NCBI GenBank assembly: GCA_003963145.1
Contig: RXJJ01000017.1
Location: 1 to 64,000 of the forward strand
Reading direction: 5' to 3'
DNA: 64,000 nt
Source: Bradyrhizobiaceae bacterium
Lineage (GTDB): Bacteria; Pseudomonadota; Alphaproteobacteria; Rhizobiales; Xanthobacteraceae
Position numbers and translations under genes: made by a program. Below the pieces are notes generated by a model that was not told where the DNA came from, searched no databases, and saw only the letters and a list, made by a program, of their open reading frames with translations. Below, one piece after another: positions 53,750-62,176 of this stretch; within the stretch, counting starts at the first letter, position 1; the number at the start of each line of letters is the position of its first letter.

Positions 53750-54715
53750 CTAACCGGCTTTCGGCCAGGGCGTTTCAACAACCGGCGTAACCGGTCCTTT
53801 TCCGGCAAACCACGACCGCAGATTTTCCACCACGAGATCGCCCATCACCGCGCGGGTATGATGCGTCCCCGAGCCGACATGCGGGACAAGCACCGCATTC
53901 GGAAGCACCAGCAGTGACGATGGAACGTTCGGCTCATCGGCAAACACGTCCAGACCCGCGCCGTGAATGATCCCGGTGCGAAGGGCTTCGATCAGCGCCT
54001 CCTGATCGACCACGGAGCCGCGCGCGACATTGATGACAATGCCCCTTGATCCGAGGGCGGCCAGAATTTCGGCATTGATCATGTGCCTTGTCGCCGCTCC
54101 GCCCGGCACAATCGCGATCAGCGTATCAACATCGCTCGCCATACTTTTCAGATCGGCATAATATTTATAGGACACGCCGGCCTGCGGCTTGCGCGAATGA
54201 TAGACGATCGGGACGCCGAAAGCGGCAATACGTTTCGCGATGGCCTGCCCGATGCGGCCCATGCCGACCATGCCGATGGTCCGGTCGCGCAACGTCTGTG
54301 TCAGCGCGTAAGCCCCATGCAGCCATTTGCCGTCACGGAGAAACCGGTCCGCCTGCGGCAACTCGCGGATGGTGGAGAGAAGGAGGCCGACGGTAAAATC
54401 CGCCACCTCCTCATTGAGAACGTCGGGCGTATTTGTAATGACGATGCCGCGTGACACGGCGGCGGGAACGTCAATCGAATCGTAACCGACGCCGAAGTTC
54501 GAAATAATTTCAAGACGAGGCAGGCGCGCGATCAGCGCGGCATCGGTCTTTTGCCGCCCCCGCGTGGCGATAGCCCGAATCCGGTCGCCGTAGGCGAACG
54601 CGATATCGGCGCTCCCACTCGCGTTTGCCTGGTGCACGACAAAGGTCTGCGCCAGCGCCGCATCCACGGCAGGCATCATCTCTCCCATGCTCAGTATATG
54701 AATTCGGTCGGTCAT
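53750..54715 (-). CDS. D-isomer-specific 2-hydroxyacid dehydrogenase (hydroxypyruvate/glyoxylate reductase type)
   Basis: A 321-residue NAD(P)H-dependent enzyme. Features: FGVGYDSIDVPAAVSRGI, nucleotide fold GMVGMGRIGQAIAKR, catalytic Arg in NVARGSVVDQEAL, Glu in FADEPNVP and His in VLVPHVGSGTHHT. Closest in style to glyoxylate/hydroxypyruvate reductases (GhrB-like); (S)-sulfolactate dehydrogenase SlcC belongs to the same superfamily. It starts 9 bases before the ABC ATPase gene's end, that is, directly downstream in the operon. The reaction would convert a 2-oxo acid to its 2-hydroxy acid or the reverse. Confidence 0.9.
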   Translation of the reverse strand: MTDRIHILSMGEMMPAVDAALAQTFVVHQANASGSADIAFAYGDRIRAIATRGRQKTDAALIARLPRLEIISNFGVGYDSIDVPAAVSRGIVITNTPDVLNEEVADFTVGLLLSTIRELPQADRFLRDGKWLHGAYALTQTLRDRTIGMVGMGRIGQAIAKRIAAFGVPIVYHSRKPQAGVSYKYYADLKSMASDVDTLIAIVPGGAATRHMINAEILAALGSRGIVINVARGSVVDQEALIEALRTGIIHGAGLDVFADEPNVPSSLLVLPNAVLVPHVGSGTHHTRAVMGDLVVENLRSWFAGKGPVTPVVETPWPKAG

Positions 54716-54724
54716 TGGCGGTCT

Positions 54725-55453
54725 TCAGTGGTGCAGAATCTTCGAAAGGAATTGCTGGGCCCGGTCGCTGCGGGGTGTTCCGAAAAAGTCGTCCTTCGCC
54801 GCGTCCTCAACGATGGCACCCTGATCCATGAACACGACACGATTTGCGACGCGCCGGGCGAAACCCATTTCATGCGTGACCACCGCCATGGTCATGCCTT
54901 CCTGCGCCAGCGATACCATGACGTCCAGTACTTCGTTGATCATTTCCGGGTCAAGCGCCGAGGTGGGCTCATCGAACAGCATCGCCACGGGGTCCATCGC
55001 CAGCGCGCGCGCAATGGCCACGCGCTGCTGCTGACCGCCCGACAGCTGAGCGGGAAATTTCTCCGCCTGCACCTTAAGGCCCATGCGCACGAGCAGCTTT
55101 TCGGCCCTCGCCTCGGCTTCCGCGCGGCTGCGGTTCAATATCTTGATCTGCGGCAGCGCAATGTTCTTGAGCACGCTCATATGCGGAAACAGCTCGAAAT
55201 TCTGGAACACCATGCCGATGCGCGAGCGCAGCTTCGGTAAATTCGTATTATTCGCACCGACCGAAACGCCGTCGACAAAGACTTCACCCTGCTGAAACGA
55301 TTCAAGACCGTTCACGCACTTGATCAGGGTGCTCTTGCCGGAGCCGGACGGCCCGCAAATCACGACGACCTCGCCCTTTTTGATCGACAGCGAGCAGTCG
55401 TTCAGCACGCGGAAATTTGCGTACCATTTGCTCACATGACTCATCTCGATCAT
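54725..55453 (-). CDS. Amino-acid-type ABC transporter ATP-binding protein (GlnQ/GltL family)
   Basis: A 242-residue ABC ATPase: Walker [11 protein letters not shown]-loop FQNFELFPH, signature [15 protein letters not shown], Walker [14 protein letters not shown], His-loop VTHEMGFA. It is the GlnQ/GltL type that energises polar amino-acid importers. Its start overlaps the upstream permease gene by 4 bases (ATGA). Confidence 0.95.
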   Translation of the reverse strand: MIEMSHVSKWYANFRVLNDCSLSIKKGEVVVICGPSGSGKSTLIKCVNGLESFQQGEVFVDGVSVGANNTNLPKLRSRIGMVFQNFELFPHMSVLKNIALPQIKILNRSRAEAEARAEKLLVRMGLKVQAEKFPAQLSGGQQQRVAIARALAMDPVAMLFDEPTSALDPEMINEVLDVMVSLAQEGMTMAVVTHEMGFARRVANRVVFMDQGAIVEDAAKDDFFGTPRSDRAQQFLSKILHH

Positions 55454-56103
55454 AGCGCGTATCTCCGCTGCAACGTTCCCACCAGCCGCGAAGCCGTGAA
55501 GCAGATCATCAGGTAAACAATGGCGACGGTGGAATAGAGCTCGATAGGCCGGTTCGTGCTGTTGGCGATGACGTCAGCGGCGGTAAGAAAATCCCGCACC
55601 CCGACGACATAGACGATGGACGTGTCCTGAAACATGATGATGGCCTGAGTCAGCAGGACAGGCAGCATGTTGCGGAACGCCTGCGGCAGCACGACGTGAC
55701 GCATCACATTGAGATAGCCGAACCCCATGGCCAGCCCGGCCTGTACCTGCCCGCGCTTGACGCTGGAGATGCCGGCGCGAATAATTTCGCAGTAATAGGC
55801 CGCCTCGAAAAGAATGAACGCGATGAGCACCGAGGAATAGGCGTCAATCGGGTGTCCCACGATCTTGGGCGTCAACACATAGAACCAGAAGATCACGAGG
55901 ATCAGCGGTAGCGAGCGCAGGAAATTGACATAGGCGCCGGCCAACGCCGAGACGATCCATACGCTGGACATTCGCATCAAGGCCAAAACGGTGCCTATCG
56001 CCATGCCGCCGATAATGGCGACGAACGTCAGCTGGAAGCTGACGAGAAGACCGTGAAGCAGAAGCCCCTTATGCTGAAGCAGAACGTTGAAATCGAAATG
56101 CAT
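55450..56103 (-). CDS. Amino-acid-type ABC transporter permease (GltK-like)
   Basis: A 217-residue HisM/GltK-type permease with five helices and the EAA loop [20 protein letters not shown] followed by [17 protein letters not shown]. The N-terminal [20 protein letters not shown] is the family start. Overlaps both neighbours by a base or more. Confidence 0.93.
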   Translation of the reverse strand: MHFDFNVLLQHKGLLLHGLLVSFQLTFVAIIGGMAIGTVLALMRMSSVWIVSALAGAYVNFLRSLPLILVIFWFYVLTPKIVGHPIDAYSSVLIAFILFEAAYYCEIIRAGISSVKRGQVQAGLAMGFGYLNVMRHVVLPQAFRNMLPVLLTQAIIMFQDTSIVYVVGVRDFLTAADVIANSTNRPIELYSTVAIVYLMICFTASRLVGTLQRRYAL

Positions 56104-56825
56104 CAGCGGCCTCCCACAGATGCCGTGCCGGCGATCCGCGTGCGGCGCTCGAGAACACGCATCAGTACGATGACGCAGAGCGTGACGCAGGAATAAAGAA
56201 CGGTCGCGGCCGCGAACGGCTCGAACGACTGGAACGTATATTCCTCGATCTGGCGCGCCGCCGCGGTCAATTCCATGACGCCGATCGTAAGTGCCAGCGA
56301 CGAATTCTTGAACACACCGAGAAAGTCATTGGTCAATGAGGGAATGACAGTGCGGTAACCGATGGGAAGCAGAACGTAACGGTAAACCTGCACGTGCGAA
56401 AATCCCATCGCCAGCGCCGCGGCCTGCTGGCCGCGCGGGATGGACTGAATGCCTGAGCGGACCTGTTCCGCGACACGCGAGGCCGTATAGAAGCCGAGCG
56501 CGACGACCGCCGTCCAGAATTGCGGATCCGGCATTCCGCGCTTGACGTAACGCTGCGCATCGGGCGGCAACAGCTCCGGGATCACGAAATACCAGAGGAA
56601 CATCTGCGCCAGCAGCGGAATGTTGCGGAAAATTTCGACATAGACCGTGCCGATCGTCCGCAGCATCTTATTTTCCAGCGTACGCAAAATGCCGATGATC
56701 GAACCGAAGAAGAACGCGATAATCCATGCATAGATCGCCAGAACGCAGGTGGTGGTGAAGCCGGAGATAATCCAGCCGGCATAGGGATCGCGAAACAGCA
56801 ATCCCCAATCCCAGGAGTAATTCAT
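56103..56825 (-). CDS. Amino-acid-type ABC transporter permease (GltJ-like)
   Basis: A 240-residue permease with helices near 18-40, 60-80, 100-125 and 195-215. The EAA loop is RVAEQVRSGIQSIPRGQQAA followed by ALAMGFSHVQVYRYVLLP, and DFLGVFKNSSLALTIG is conserved in GltJ relatives. Pairs with the GltK-like permease; the stop overlaps that gene's start by one base. Confidence 0.93.
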   Translation of the reverse strand: MNYSWDWGLLFRDPYAGWIISGFTTTCVLAIYAWIIAFFFGSIIGILRTLENKMLRTIGTVYVEIFRNIPLLAQMFLWYFVIPELLPPDAQRYVKRGMPDPQFWTAVVALGFYTASRVAEQVRSGIQSIPRGQQAAALAMGFSHVQVYRYVLLPIGYRTVIPSLTNDFLGVFKNSSLALTIGVMELTAAARQIEEYTFQSFEPFAAATVLYSCVTLCVIVLMRVLERRTRIAGTASVGGR

Positions 56826-56861
56826 CTCCGCTTCTCCACAACCCGAACCCGATGCGTGCGA

Positions 56862-57746
56862 TTATTCCGCGAAAGCGTTCAGCCTCAGCGCGTTCTTCAG
56901 ATCGTCGTTCATCGGCAGCTTGATGTTGGTCGGTCCCGGATCGAACCATTTCTTGTAAATGTCGAAAATCTCGCCTGACGTGTAGAGGTTCGACATCACG
57001 CGAAGACCGATCGCGCGAAGCTCGGTGTCGTTTTTCGGGATCATCACGGAGAACGGGTCGTAGGAGTAAAACGGGCCGACGACTTCATAATCATCGGGAT
57101 TTTTCGCCAGCGTGCGGATACCATACAGCACCACATCGTTCGATGTGTAGGCGTCGGCACGGCCCTGCTCAAGGTTGAGCAGTGCCTGCGGGTGATCCTT
57201 GACCTTCACCACATTGACCTTCAGCTTGCGCTTCTCGATTTCGGCGAGAGCCGCCTTTTCGTTGGTGGTGCCTGCGAGCGCGAGCAGCGTCTTACCGTCA
57301 AGGTCCTCGATCTTGGTGATGCCCGAGCCCTTGCGAACAAGCAGCTTGGTGCCCGTAATGAAGTTCGGCGTCAGGAACTCGACCTGCTTCATGCGGCCCG
57401 TTGTGATGGTGGTCGATGAACATTCCGCGTTGGCAGTGCCGTTGGCGATCACGGGGATACGGGTCTGCGGCGTAATCGGAACGTATTTGATGTCGATTTT
57501 ATCGAGTTTGTATTCGTTTTTAATGGCCTCGGCGATCTTCAGGCAAATGTCGATCGCATAACCCTGGGGCTTGCCGCTGGAATCGATGAAGGAAAACGGC
57601 ACGGATTCTTCGCGGTAGGCAATCGCGAAGGTTTTGCTGGCAACAATCTTTTCCAGCGAACTGCCAGGCGATTGTGCAAAAGCCGCGGTGCTGACAGCGG
57701 CAGAGATCGCGATGACGCCCGCGACGGCGATAGCGCGTTTCAACAT
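56862..57746 (-). CDS. Periplasmic solute-binding protein of a GltI-type ABC importer
   Basis: A 294-residue SBP_bac_3 protein. Signal peptide (residues 1-24, ending AAFAQ). EKIVASKTFAIAYREESVPF, YAIDICLKIAEAIK, VPITPQTRIPVIANGTANAE and CSSTTITTGRMKQVEF line up with GltI (glutamate/aspartate binding protein), including the Arg and Ser/Thr residues that hold the amino-acid carboxylate. The true ligand in this operon is open: it could be aspartate/glutamate, cysteate, hydroxyaspartate or another acidic molecule. First gene of the ten-gene operon. Confidence 0.93.
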   Translation of the reverse strand: MLKRAIAVAGVIAISAAVSTAAFAQSPGSSLEKIVASKTFAIAYREESVPFSFIDSSGKPQGYAIDICLKIAEAIKNEYKLDKIDIKYVPITPQTRIPVIANGTANAECSSTTITTGRMKQVEFLTPNFITGTKLLVRKGSGITKIEDLDGKTLLALAGTTNEKAALAEIEKRKLKVNVVKVKDHPQALLNLEQGRADAYTSNDVVLYGIRTLAKNPDDYEVVGPFYSYDPFSVMIPKNDTELRAIGLRVMSNLYTSGEIFDIYKKWFDPGPTNIKLPMNDDLKNALRLNAFAE

Positions 57747-57828
57747 GATGTCTCCCTAGGACAATTACATCCGGCCGCTGAACACGGCTCGCATTTTCCC
57801 GGCGGTAAACTCGGGCGCTCCCACCCGC

Positions 57829-57851
57829 TTGTCAACAATATTATTGATAAT
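57829..57851. promoter_or_regulatory. Nested AT-rich palindromes between the divergent operon and gntR
   Basis: TTGT-CA-ACAA, CAATA-T-TATTG and ATTAT-TG-ATAAT overlap in one 23-base stretch between the start of the ten-gene operon (57746) and the GntR gene (57922). FCD-type GntR regulators bind such short palindromes, so this is the likely operator. Confidence 0.6.
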
Positions 57852-57921
57852 TACAATCGGAAACGGCGGCCGTGCCTGTAACCCGATGCCGTTTCGATGA
57901 TGAAGGATATTCGACGCCACC

Positions 57922-58611
57922 ATGGCCCGTCTTGCCACCAAAACCGCAAAGACCCCGTCAGCGGCGGCACAAAGGCCGGTGACGGTCATAAACGTGGTCG
58001 AACAGATCGAGGAGGATATCGTTCTCGGTCGGCTGCATCCTCGCGAACGGTTGATCGAGGACGAACTGATGGAGCGGTTCGGTGCCAAGCGGCATGTCAT
58101 CCGCCAATCATTGCTCGATCTCGAGCGCATGGGGGTGGTCGAGCGCGTACCGAACAGGGGCGCGCAGGTGCGCTCCTATTCGGCGCAAGCGGTCGCGCAA
58201 CTTTACCAGATGCGCACCATGCTGGAGACCACGGCTGCCAGCCTCATTCCAATGCCGCTTCCAGCCAAGGCGCTTGAGGAATTACGGGCGATCCAGCGCG
58301 AACATGAAGACGCGGTGCGGAAAAACGACCCCAAGCTGGTATTTCGCAGAAATATCGCCTTCCACTGGGCGCTGTTCGCCAATTGCGGCAATCCGTATCT
58401 GACAGCAGCGATCAACGATTTCTCGCATCGCGCCCACGTCATCCGGTTTCATTCGCTGAATCAGCGCCGCTATGTGCTCCGTGCCCGAGACGAGCACCGG
58501 GCGATGATCAAAGCCATCGAAGCCTGCGACCGGCCGGCGCTGATCGACCTGTGCCGCAAGCACCTGATGCCGTCCGTGGAGACCTATCTCAAGCTCTTGC
58601 CGCGAGATTAA
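57922..58611 (+). CDS. GntR-family transcriptional regulator with FCD domain
   Basis: A 229-residue FadR-type regulator. Winged helix at ~20-85: EEDIVLGRLHPRERLIEDEL, then FGAKRHVIRQSLLDLERMG and VERVPNRGAQVR. FCD ligand domain at ~95-225 with the metal-binding Asp/His set (ALFANCGNPYL, LRARDEHRAMIKAIEACD). It is divergent from the ten-gene catabolic operon and convergent with the acid-activation cassette, so it probably senses a carboxylate substrate and represses one or both. Confidence 0.92.
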   Translation: MARLATKTAKTPSAAAQRPVTVINVVEQIEEDIVLGRLHPRERLIEDELMERFGAKRHVIRQSLLDLERMGVVERVPNRGAQVRSYSAQAVAQLYQMRTMLETTAASLIPMPLPAKALEELRAIQREHEDAVRKNDPKLVFRRNIAFHWALFANCGNPYLTAAINDFSHRAHVIRFHSLNQRRYVLRARDEHRAMIKAIEACDRPALIDLCRKHLMPSVETYLKLLPRD

Positions 58612-58673
58612 ATCGGCGGATGAGCCCGCCTTCGCGCAAAATCACGCTGCGCGAAGACGATTGCAAATCAGCC

Positions 58674-59549
58674 CTAGGCCACCTTGGAGACCTTCGAAAG
58701 AAAGACAGCGACCTCGGCCGGCGTATCCGCGACGCGAACGCCCGCTTTCTCCAGCGCGGCCCGCTTGGTGGCATAACCACCCTTGCCGCCGGTAACGATA
58801 GCGCCCGCGTGCCCCATCTTTTTATCCGGCGGGGATGAACGTCCGGCGATGAAGGAAACGATCGGCTTCTTCATGCCGCGAGCGTATTCCGCGGCTTCCT
58901 CTTCCATTCCACCGCCGATTTCACCCACCAGAACGACAGACTTCGTCTTCGAATCCCGGTCGAGCGCCATCAGGGCGTCGCGCGTTGTCGTGCCAATGAT
59001 GGGATCGCCGCCGATTCCAATAAAGGCGGACTGGCCGAGGCGGGCCCTGGTCAGGTTAAGGCACATCAGCGTGCCAAGACTGCCGCTGCGCGAAATCACG
59101 CCGACATCGCCCGGCATGAAAATGTTCGGGTTGTGACCGGGCATAATGCCGACGAAGCCTTCTCCCGGCGTCACGATACCCGCTGTGTTGGGACCGATGA
59201 TCCGGCTCTTGGAATTTTTCAGCCGCGCGAAAATCTCGAGCACGTCGTGACCGGGAATATGCTCGGTGAGTGCGACGATGGTACCAACGCCAGCGTCAAT
59301 GGCGTCGATCATGGCTTCCTTCGCCATCGCCGGCGGGATGAAGATCACCGACACATCGATTGGTGTATGCTTGGCGGCCTCGACCGCCGTCGCATAAACC
59401 GGCAGACCGAGATACGTCTCGCCCGCCCGCTTCGGATTGACACCGCCGATCACGTCGGTGCCCATCTCTCTCATTTTCTCGGTCCAGAACGTGCCCTGCT
59501 TGCCCGTTATGCCCTGAACCAGAACTTTCTGACCACGCCGATAGATCAT
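58674..59549 (-). CDS. Acyl-CoA ligase alpha subunit (SucD-like, ADP-forming)
   Basis: A 291-residue alpha subunit of the succinyl-CoA-synthetase fold. CoA-binding domain with ITGKQGTFWTEKMREMG and VIGGVNPKRAGE, then the phospho-His loop GHAGAIVTGGKGG with His247, the equivalent of E. coli SucD His246. The true TCA-cycle sucCD is usually next to mdh or sucAB; this copy is instead beside a CoA-acylating aldehyde dehydrogenase and a transporter. It therefore probably activates another acid such as sulfoacetate, malate or glycolate. The start overlaps the beta-subunit gene's stop by 4 bases. Confidence 0.9.
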   Translation of the reverse strand: MIYRRGQKVLVQGITGKQGTFWTEKMREMGTDVIGGVNPKRAGETYLGLPVYATAVEAAKHTPIDVSVIFIPPAMAKEAMIDAIDAGVGTIVALTEHIPGHDVLEIFARLKNSKSRIIGPNTAGIVTPGEGFVGIMPGHNPNIFMPGDVGVISRSGSLGTLMCLNLTRARLGQSAFIGIGGDPIIGTTTRDALMALDRDSKTKSVVLVGEIGGGMEEEAAEYARGMKKPIVSFIAGRSSPPDKKMGHAGAIVTGGKGGYATKRAALEKAGVRVADTPAEVAVFLSKVSKVA

Positions 59550-60673
59550 CGTGCTGCCTCAATCGCCGCCTTCACGGCGTCTTCCATGAAATCATAGGGT
59601 TCGATGCCAAGCCGCTCGCGGACGAGTTTGACCGCCTCGTCCTCGCCGGTGCCGTGAATGGAGAAGAAGGCCGGAATGCCCGGCTTGAGCGTTTCCCACG
59701 CTCTCACCACGCCATCCGCCATCACATCGGTTCGCGCGAATGCACCGCAGAAATTCACCACCAGGCTTTTAACGCCGGGATTGGACAGCACCAGATCGAG
59801 CGCGACTTCCGCCTTGGTATAGGCTTCGCCGCCGATCTCGAGAAAATTAGCAGGCCGTCCGCCGAAATGATCGATCACGTCCATAGTCGTCATCGTCAGG
59901 CCGGCACCATTGGCGAGAACGCCGACATTACCATCGAGCTGAATGAATTTCAGGCCGTGCTCGGCTCCGCGCCGCTCAAGCTCGGTAAGCTTAGGTGGCG
60001 AGGCAACCTTGGCTAGCTCGCTCTGGCGCAGCGCCGAGGAATCGTCGAGCGAGAATTTGCAGTCGAGCGCGACGACATTCCCGTCTTTCAGGACGGCCAG
60101 CGGATTGATCTCAACGAGTTCGGCATCCTTGTCACGGAAGATTGCGTACAGCTTGACCAGGATATCCGCCACGCCACCCGTGGCATCACCGAGATCGAGC
60201 CCCACTAGCATCGCCAGAGCATCGTCCCGACCGAAACCCTTGTTCACGTCGACAATATGCCGGCGGATGGCACCGGGCCGCTCTTCGGCAATTTCCTCGA
60301 TATCCATGCCGCCTTCCGTCGAAAACAGCACCAGCGGCGCACGGCTGACGACATCCACCAGTACCGCGGCATAAAGCTCACGCGCGATGGGACAGCGCTG
60401 TTCGATCAGCACACGCTCCACCTTGCTGCCGCCGATGGTCATTCCCAGAATGCTCCGCGCGGCTTCCGCGCCATCGTCAGGACCATCGGCCATCTTGATG
60501 CCGCCGGACTTGCCACGCTTGCCGGTCGGCACCTGCGCCTTCACCACCGCGGGACCGATCTTGGCCACGGCATTGAAAGCCTCCTGTGGCGTGGTGCACA
60601 TCACGCCATTGGGGACCGGCACTCCGGCAGGAGCCAGAACATGCTGCTTGGCTGCATACTCTTCGAGATTCAT
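59546..60673 (-). CDS. Acyl-CoA ligase beta subunit (SucC-like, ADP-forming)
   Basis: A 375-residue beta subunit: ATP-grasp domain at ~1-230 (EEYAAKQHVLAPAGVPVPNG, VVKAQVPTGKRGKSGGIK, AELVEINPLAVLKDGNVVAL) and a CoA-ligase domain with GAGLTMTTMDVI and PANFLEIGGEA. ATG 60673 is 10 bases after the aldehyde dehydrogenase stop; earlier in-frame codons lie inside that gene. Together with the SucD-like subunit it couples ATP to CoA-thioester formation. The E. coli SucC is 388 residues, so length is normal. Confidence 0.9.
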   Translation of the reverse strand: MNLEEYAAKQHVLAPAGVPVPNGVMCTTPQEAFNAVAKIGPAVVKAQVPTGKRGKSGGIKMADGPDDGAEAARSILGMTIGGSKVERVLIEQRCPIARELYAAVLVDVVSRAPLVLFSTEGGMDIEEIAEERPGAIRRHIVDVNKGFGRDDALAMLVGLDLGDATGGVADILVKLYAIFRDKDAELVEINPLAVLKDGNVVALDCKFSLDDSSALRQSELAKVASPPKLTELERRGAEHGLKFIQLDGNVGVLANGAGLTMTTMDVIDHFGGRPANFLEIGGEAYTKAEVALDLVLSNPGVKSLVVNFCGAFARTDVMADGVVRAWETLKPGIPAFFSIHGTGEDEAVKLVRERLGIEPYDFMEDAVKAAIEAAR

Positions 60674-60683
60674 GATCGCGATC

Positions 60684-62108
60684 CTATCGGCCGTATTTGG
60701 TCCAATGCGGACCGAACAGTTCCTCCTCCGAAGGCTTGTCCTCCGGAATCGGCACAACGAGGTGAGTGATGTTGAGGAAATTCTTGTAGTTGAGATTTTC
60801 CGAGATGCTGTTCTTCTGCCAGGAGCCGCATCCCATGGTCAGCGTGAATTCAAGACCGCTGTCGAACCCCCCGCCATTGCCGAAGGTGTGCGCGAAGTTC
60901 ACCAGCACGCGAACGACCGGAAGCTCTTCCGCCAGCTCACGTGCACGATCCATGTTCTTCGTGTGCAGGCCCATCGAGTGACCCTTGCCCTGAAAATCCA
61001 GAATCTTCCGGATGGTTTCCTTCGCAGCCTTGAAATCCGGCGTGCGATAGATCGTCAGAACCAGAGCGAGCTTTTCGCCCGACAGGGGATATTGGGGGCC
61101 GATGCCGGTTTCCTCGACCATGATGAACTTCGATGCGGTGACGTCCGCCGGAAGTTCAAATCCCTTCACCAGAACGCTCATATCGCGCGCGATCAGGTGA
61201 CGATTGAGCTTGCCGTTCTTCCAAAGCTCGCTTTCGATTTTCTTCTTCTGCTGAGCGTTGGCAAGATAGCCGCCCGCCTTTTTCAGCGCCGCAATGGCCT
61301 TGTCGTAAACCGCATCGACAATGACAACGGAATTTTCCGACGAGCACGAGGTCGCGTTGTCGAAGATCTTTGACGCGCAGATCTTCTGCGCGGCGGAATC
61401 AAGGTCCGCTGTTTCATCGATGATGACGGGAACGTTGCCGGCGCCGACGCCGATGGCCGGCGTTCCGCTTCTGTAGGCACGGCGCACATTGTCCTGCGAG
61501 CCCGTGACGACGACGAGATCGACCGCCTCCATGATGGCCTGGGTGGTTTCCTTAGTCACCGGCGACGGCAATATCTGAACGAGGTCCTTGGGCAGACCGA
61601 TCTGGCCCAGCGCATCGCGCATATAATTCACAACCATCTCTGTAGTGCGGTAACCGAGCGGCGACGGCGCCACGATCACAGCATTGCGGCCCTTGATCGC
61701 GAGCAGCGCCTTGTTGACCGGCGTCGCACCCGGATTGGTCGAGGGCGTGATCGCGCCGACCACACCGAGAGGCTTTGCGAATTTCACGATGCCTTTCTTC
61801 TCATCCCGCTCGATCTCACCCACGGTTTTAACCCGCATCAAGTCACGCAGCGCGCCGAAGGTCTTGCGCTGTTTCTTGATGATCTTGTCAGGCACGTTGC
61901 CGAGACCCGTATCCTGGACCGCGAGTTCCGCGAGCGCCTTGGCGTGTTCTGGCTTGTAGAGTGACCATGCGACCGCGCGCACAGCCTCATCGACGCGCGC
62001 CTGATCGGCATTCGCAAACGACTGCTGCGCAACCCTCGCCTTTCGCATCAGATCGGCAGCAATCTGCTGCGCGTCCGATACCGGATTTTTCATTTCGACG
62101 ACGCTCAT
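60684..62108 (-). CDS. CoA-acylating aldehyde dehydrogenase, SauS-like (sulfoacetaldehyde dehydrogenase)
   Basis: A 474-residue dehydrogenase that interconverts an acyl-CoA and its aldehyde with NAD(P). The catalytic Cys255 sits in FDNATSCSSENSVVIVD, and the cofactor region includes VGAITPSTNPGATPVNKAL and VTGSQDNVRRAYRSGTPAIG. The overall length and the ending (ITHLVVPIPEDKPSEEELFG) are those of the SauS branch of acylating dehydrogenases, which reduce sulfoacetyl-CoA to sulfoacetaldehyde, rather than the AdhE/EutE type. That subfamily call is from recollection and should be tested. The start is ATG 62108 behind GGAG. Confidence 0.85.
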   Translation of the reverse strand: MSVVEMKNPVSDAQQIAADLMRKARVAQQSFANADQARVDEAVRAVAWSLYKPEHAKALAELAVQDTGLGNVPDKIIKKQRKTFGALRDLMRVKTVGEIERDEKKGIVKFAKPLGVVGAITPSTNPGATPVNKALLAIKGRNAVIVAPSPLGYRTTEMVVNYMRDALGQIGLPKDLVQILPSPVTKETTQAIMEAVDLVVVTGSQDNVRRAYRSGTPAIGVGAGNVPVIIDETADLDSAAQKICASKIFDNATSCSSENSVVIVDAVYDKAIAALKKAGGYLANAQQKKKIESELWKNGKLNRHLIARDMSVLVKGFELPADVTASKFIMVEETGIGPQYPLSGEKLALVLTIYRTPDFKAAKETIRKILDFQGKGHSMGLHTKNMDRARELAEELPVVRVLVNFAHTFGNGGGFDSGLEFTLTMGCGSWQKNSISENLNYKNFLNITHLVVPIPEDKPSEEELFGPHWTKYGR

Positions 62109-62176
62109 GGCCGAACTCCATTCCTTGTTGGTTGTCCACACCGAGCGAACGGCCCGGCGTGGGCGTCTGCGTGTTG

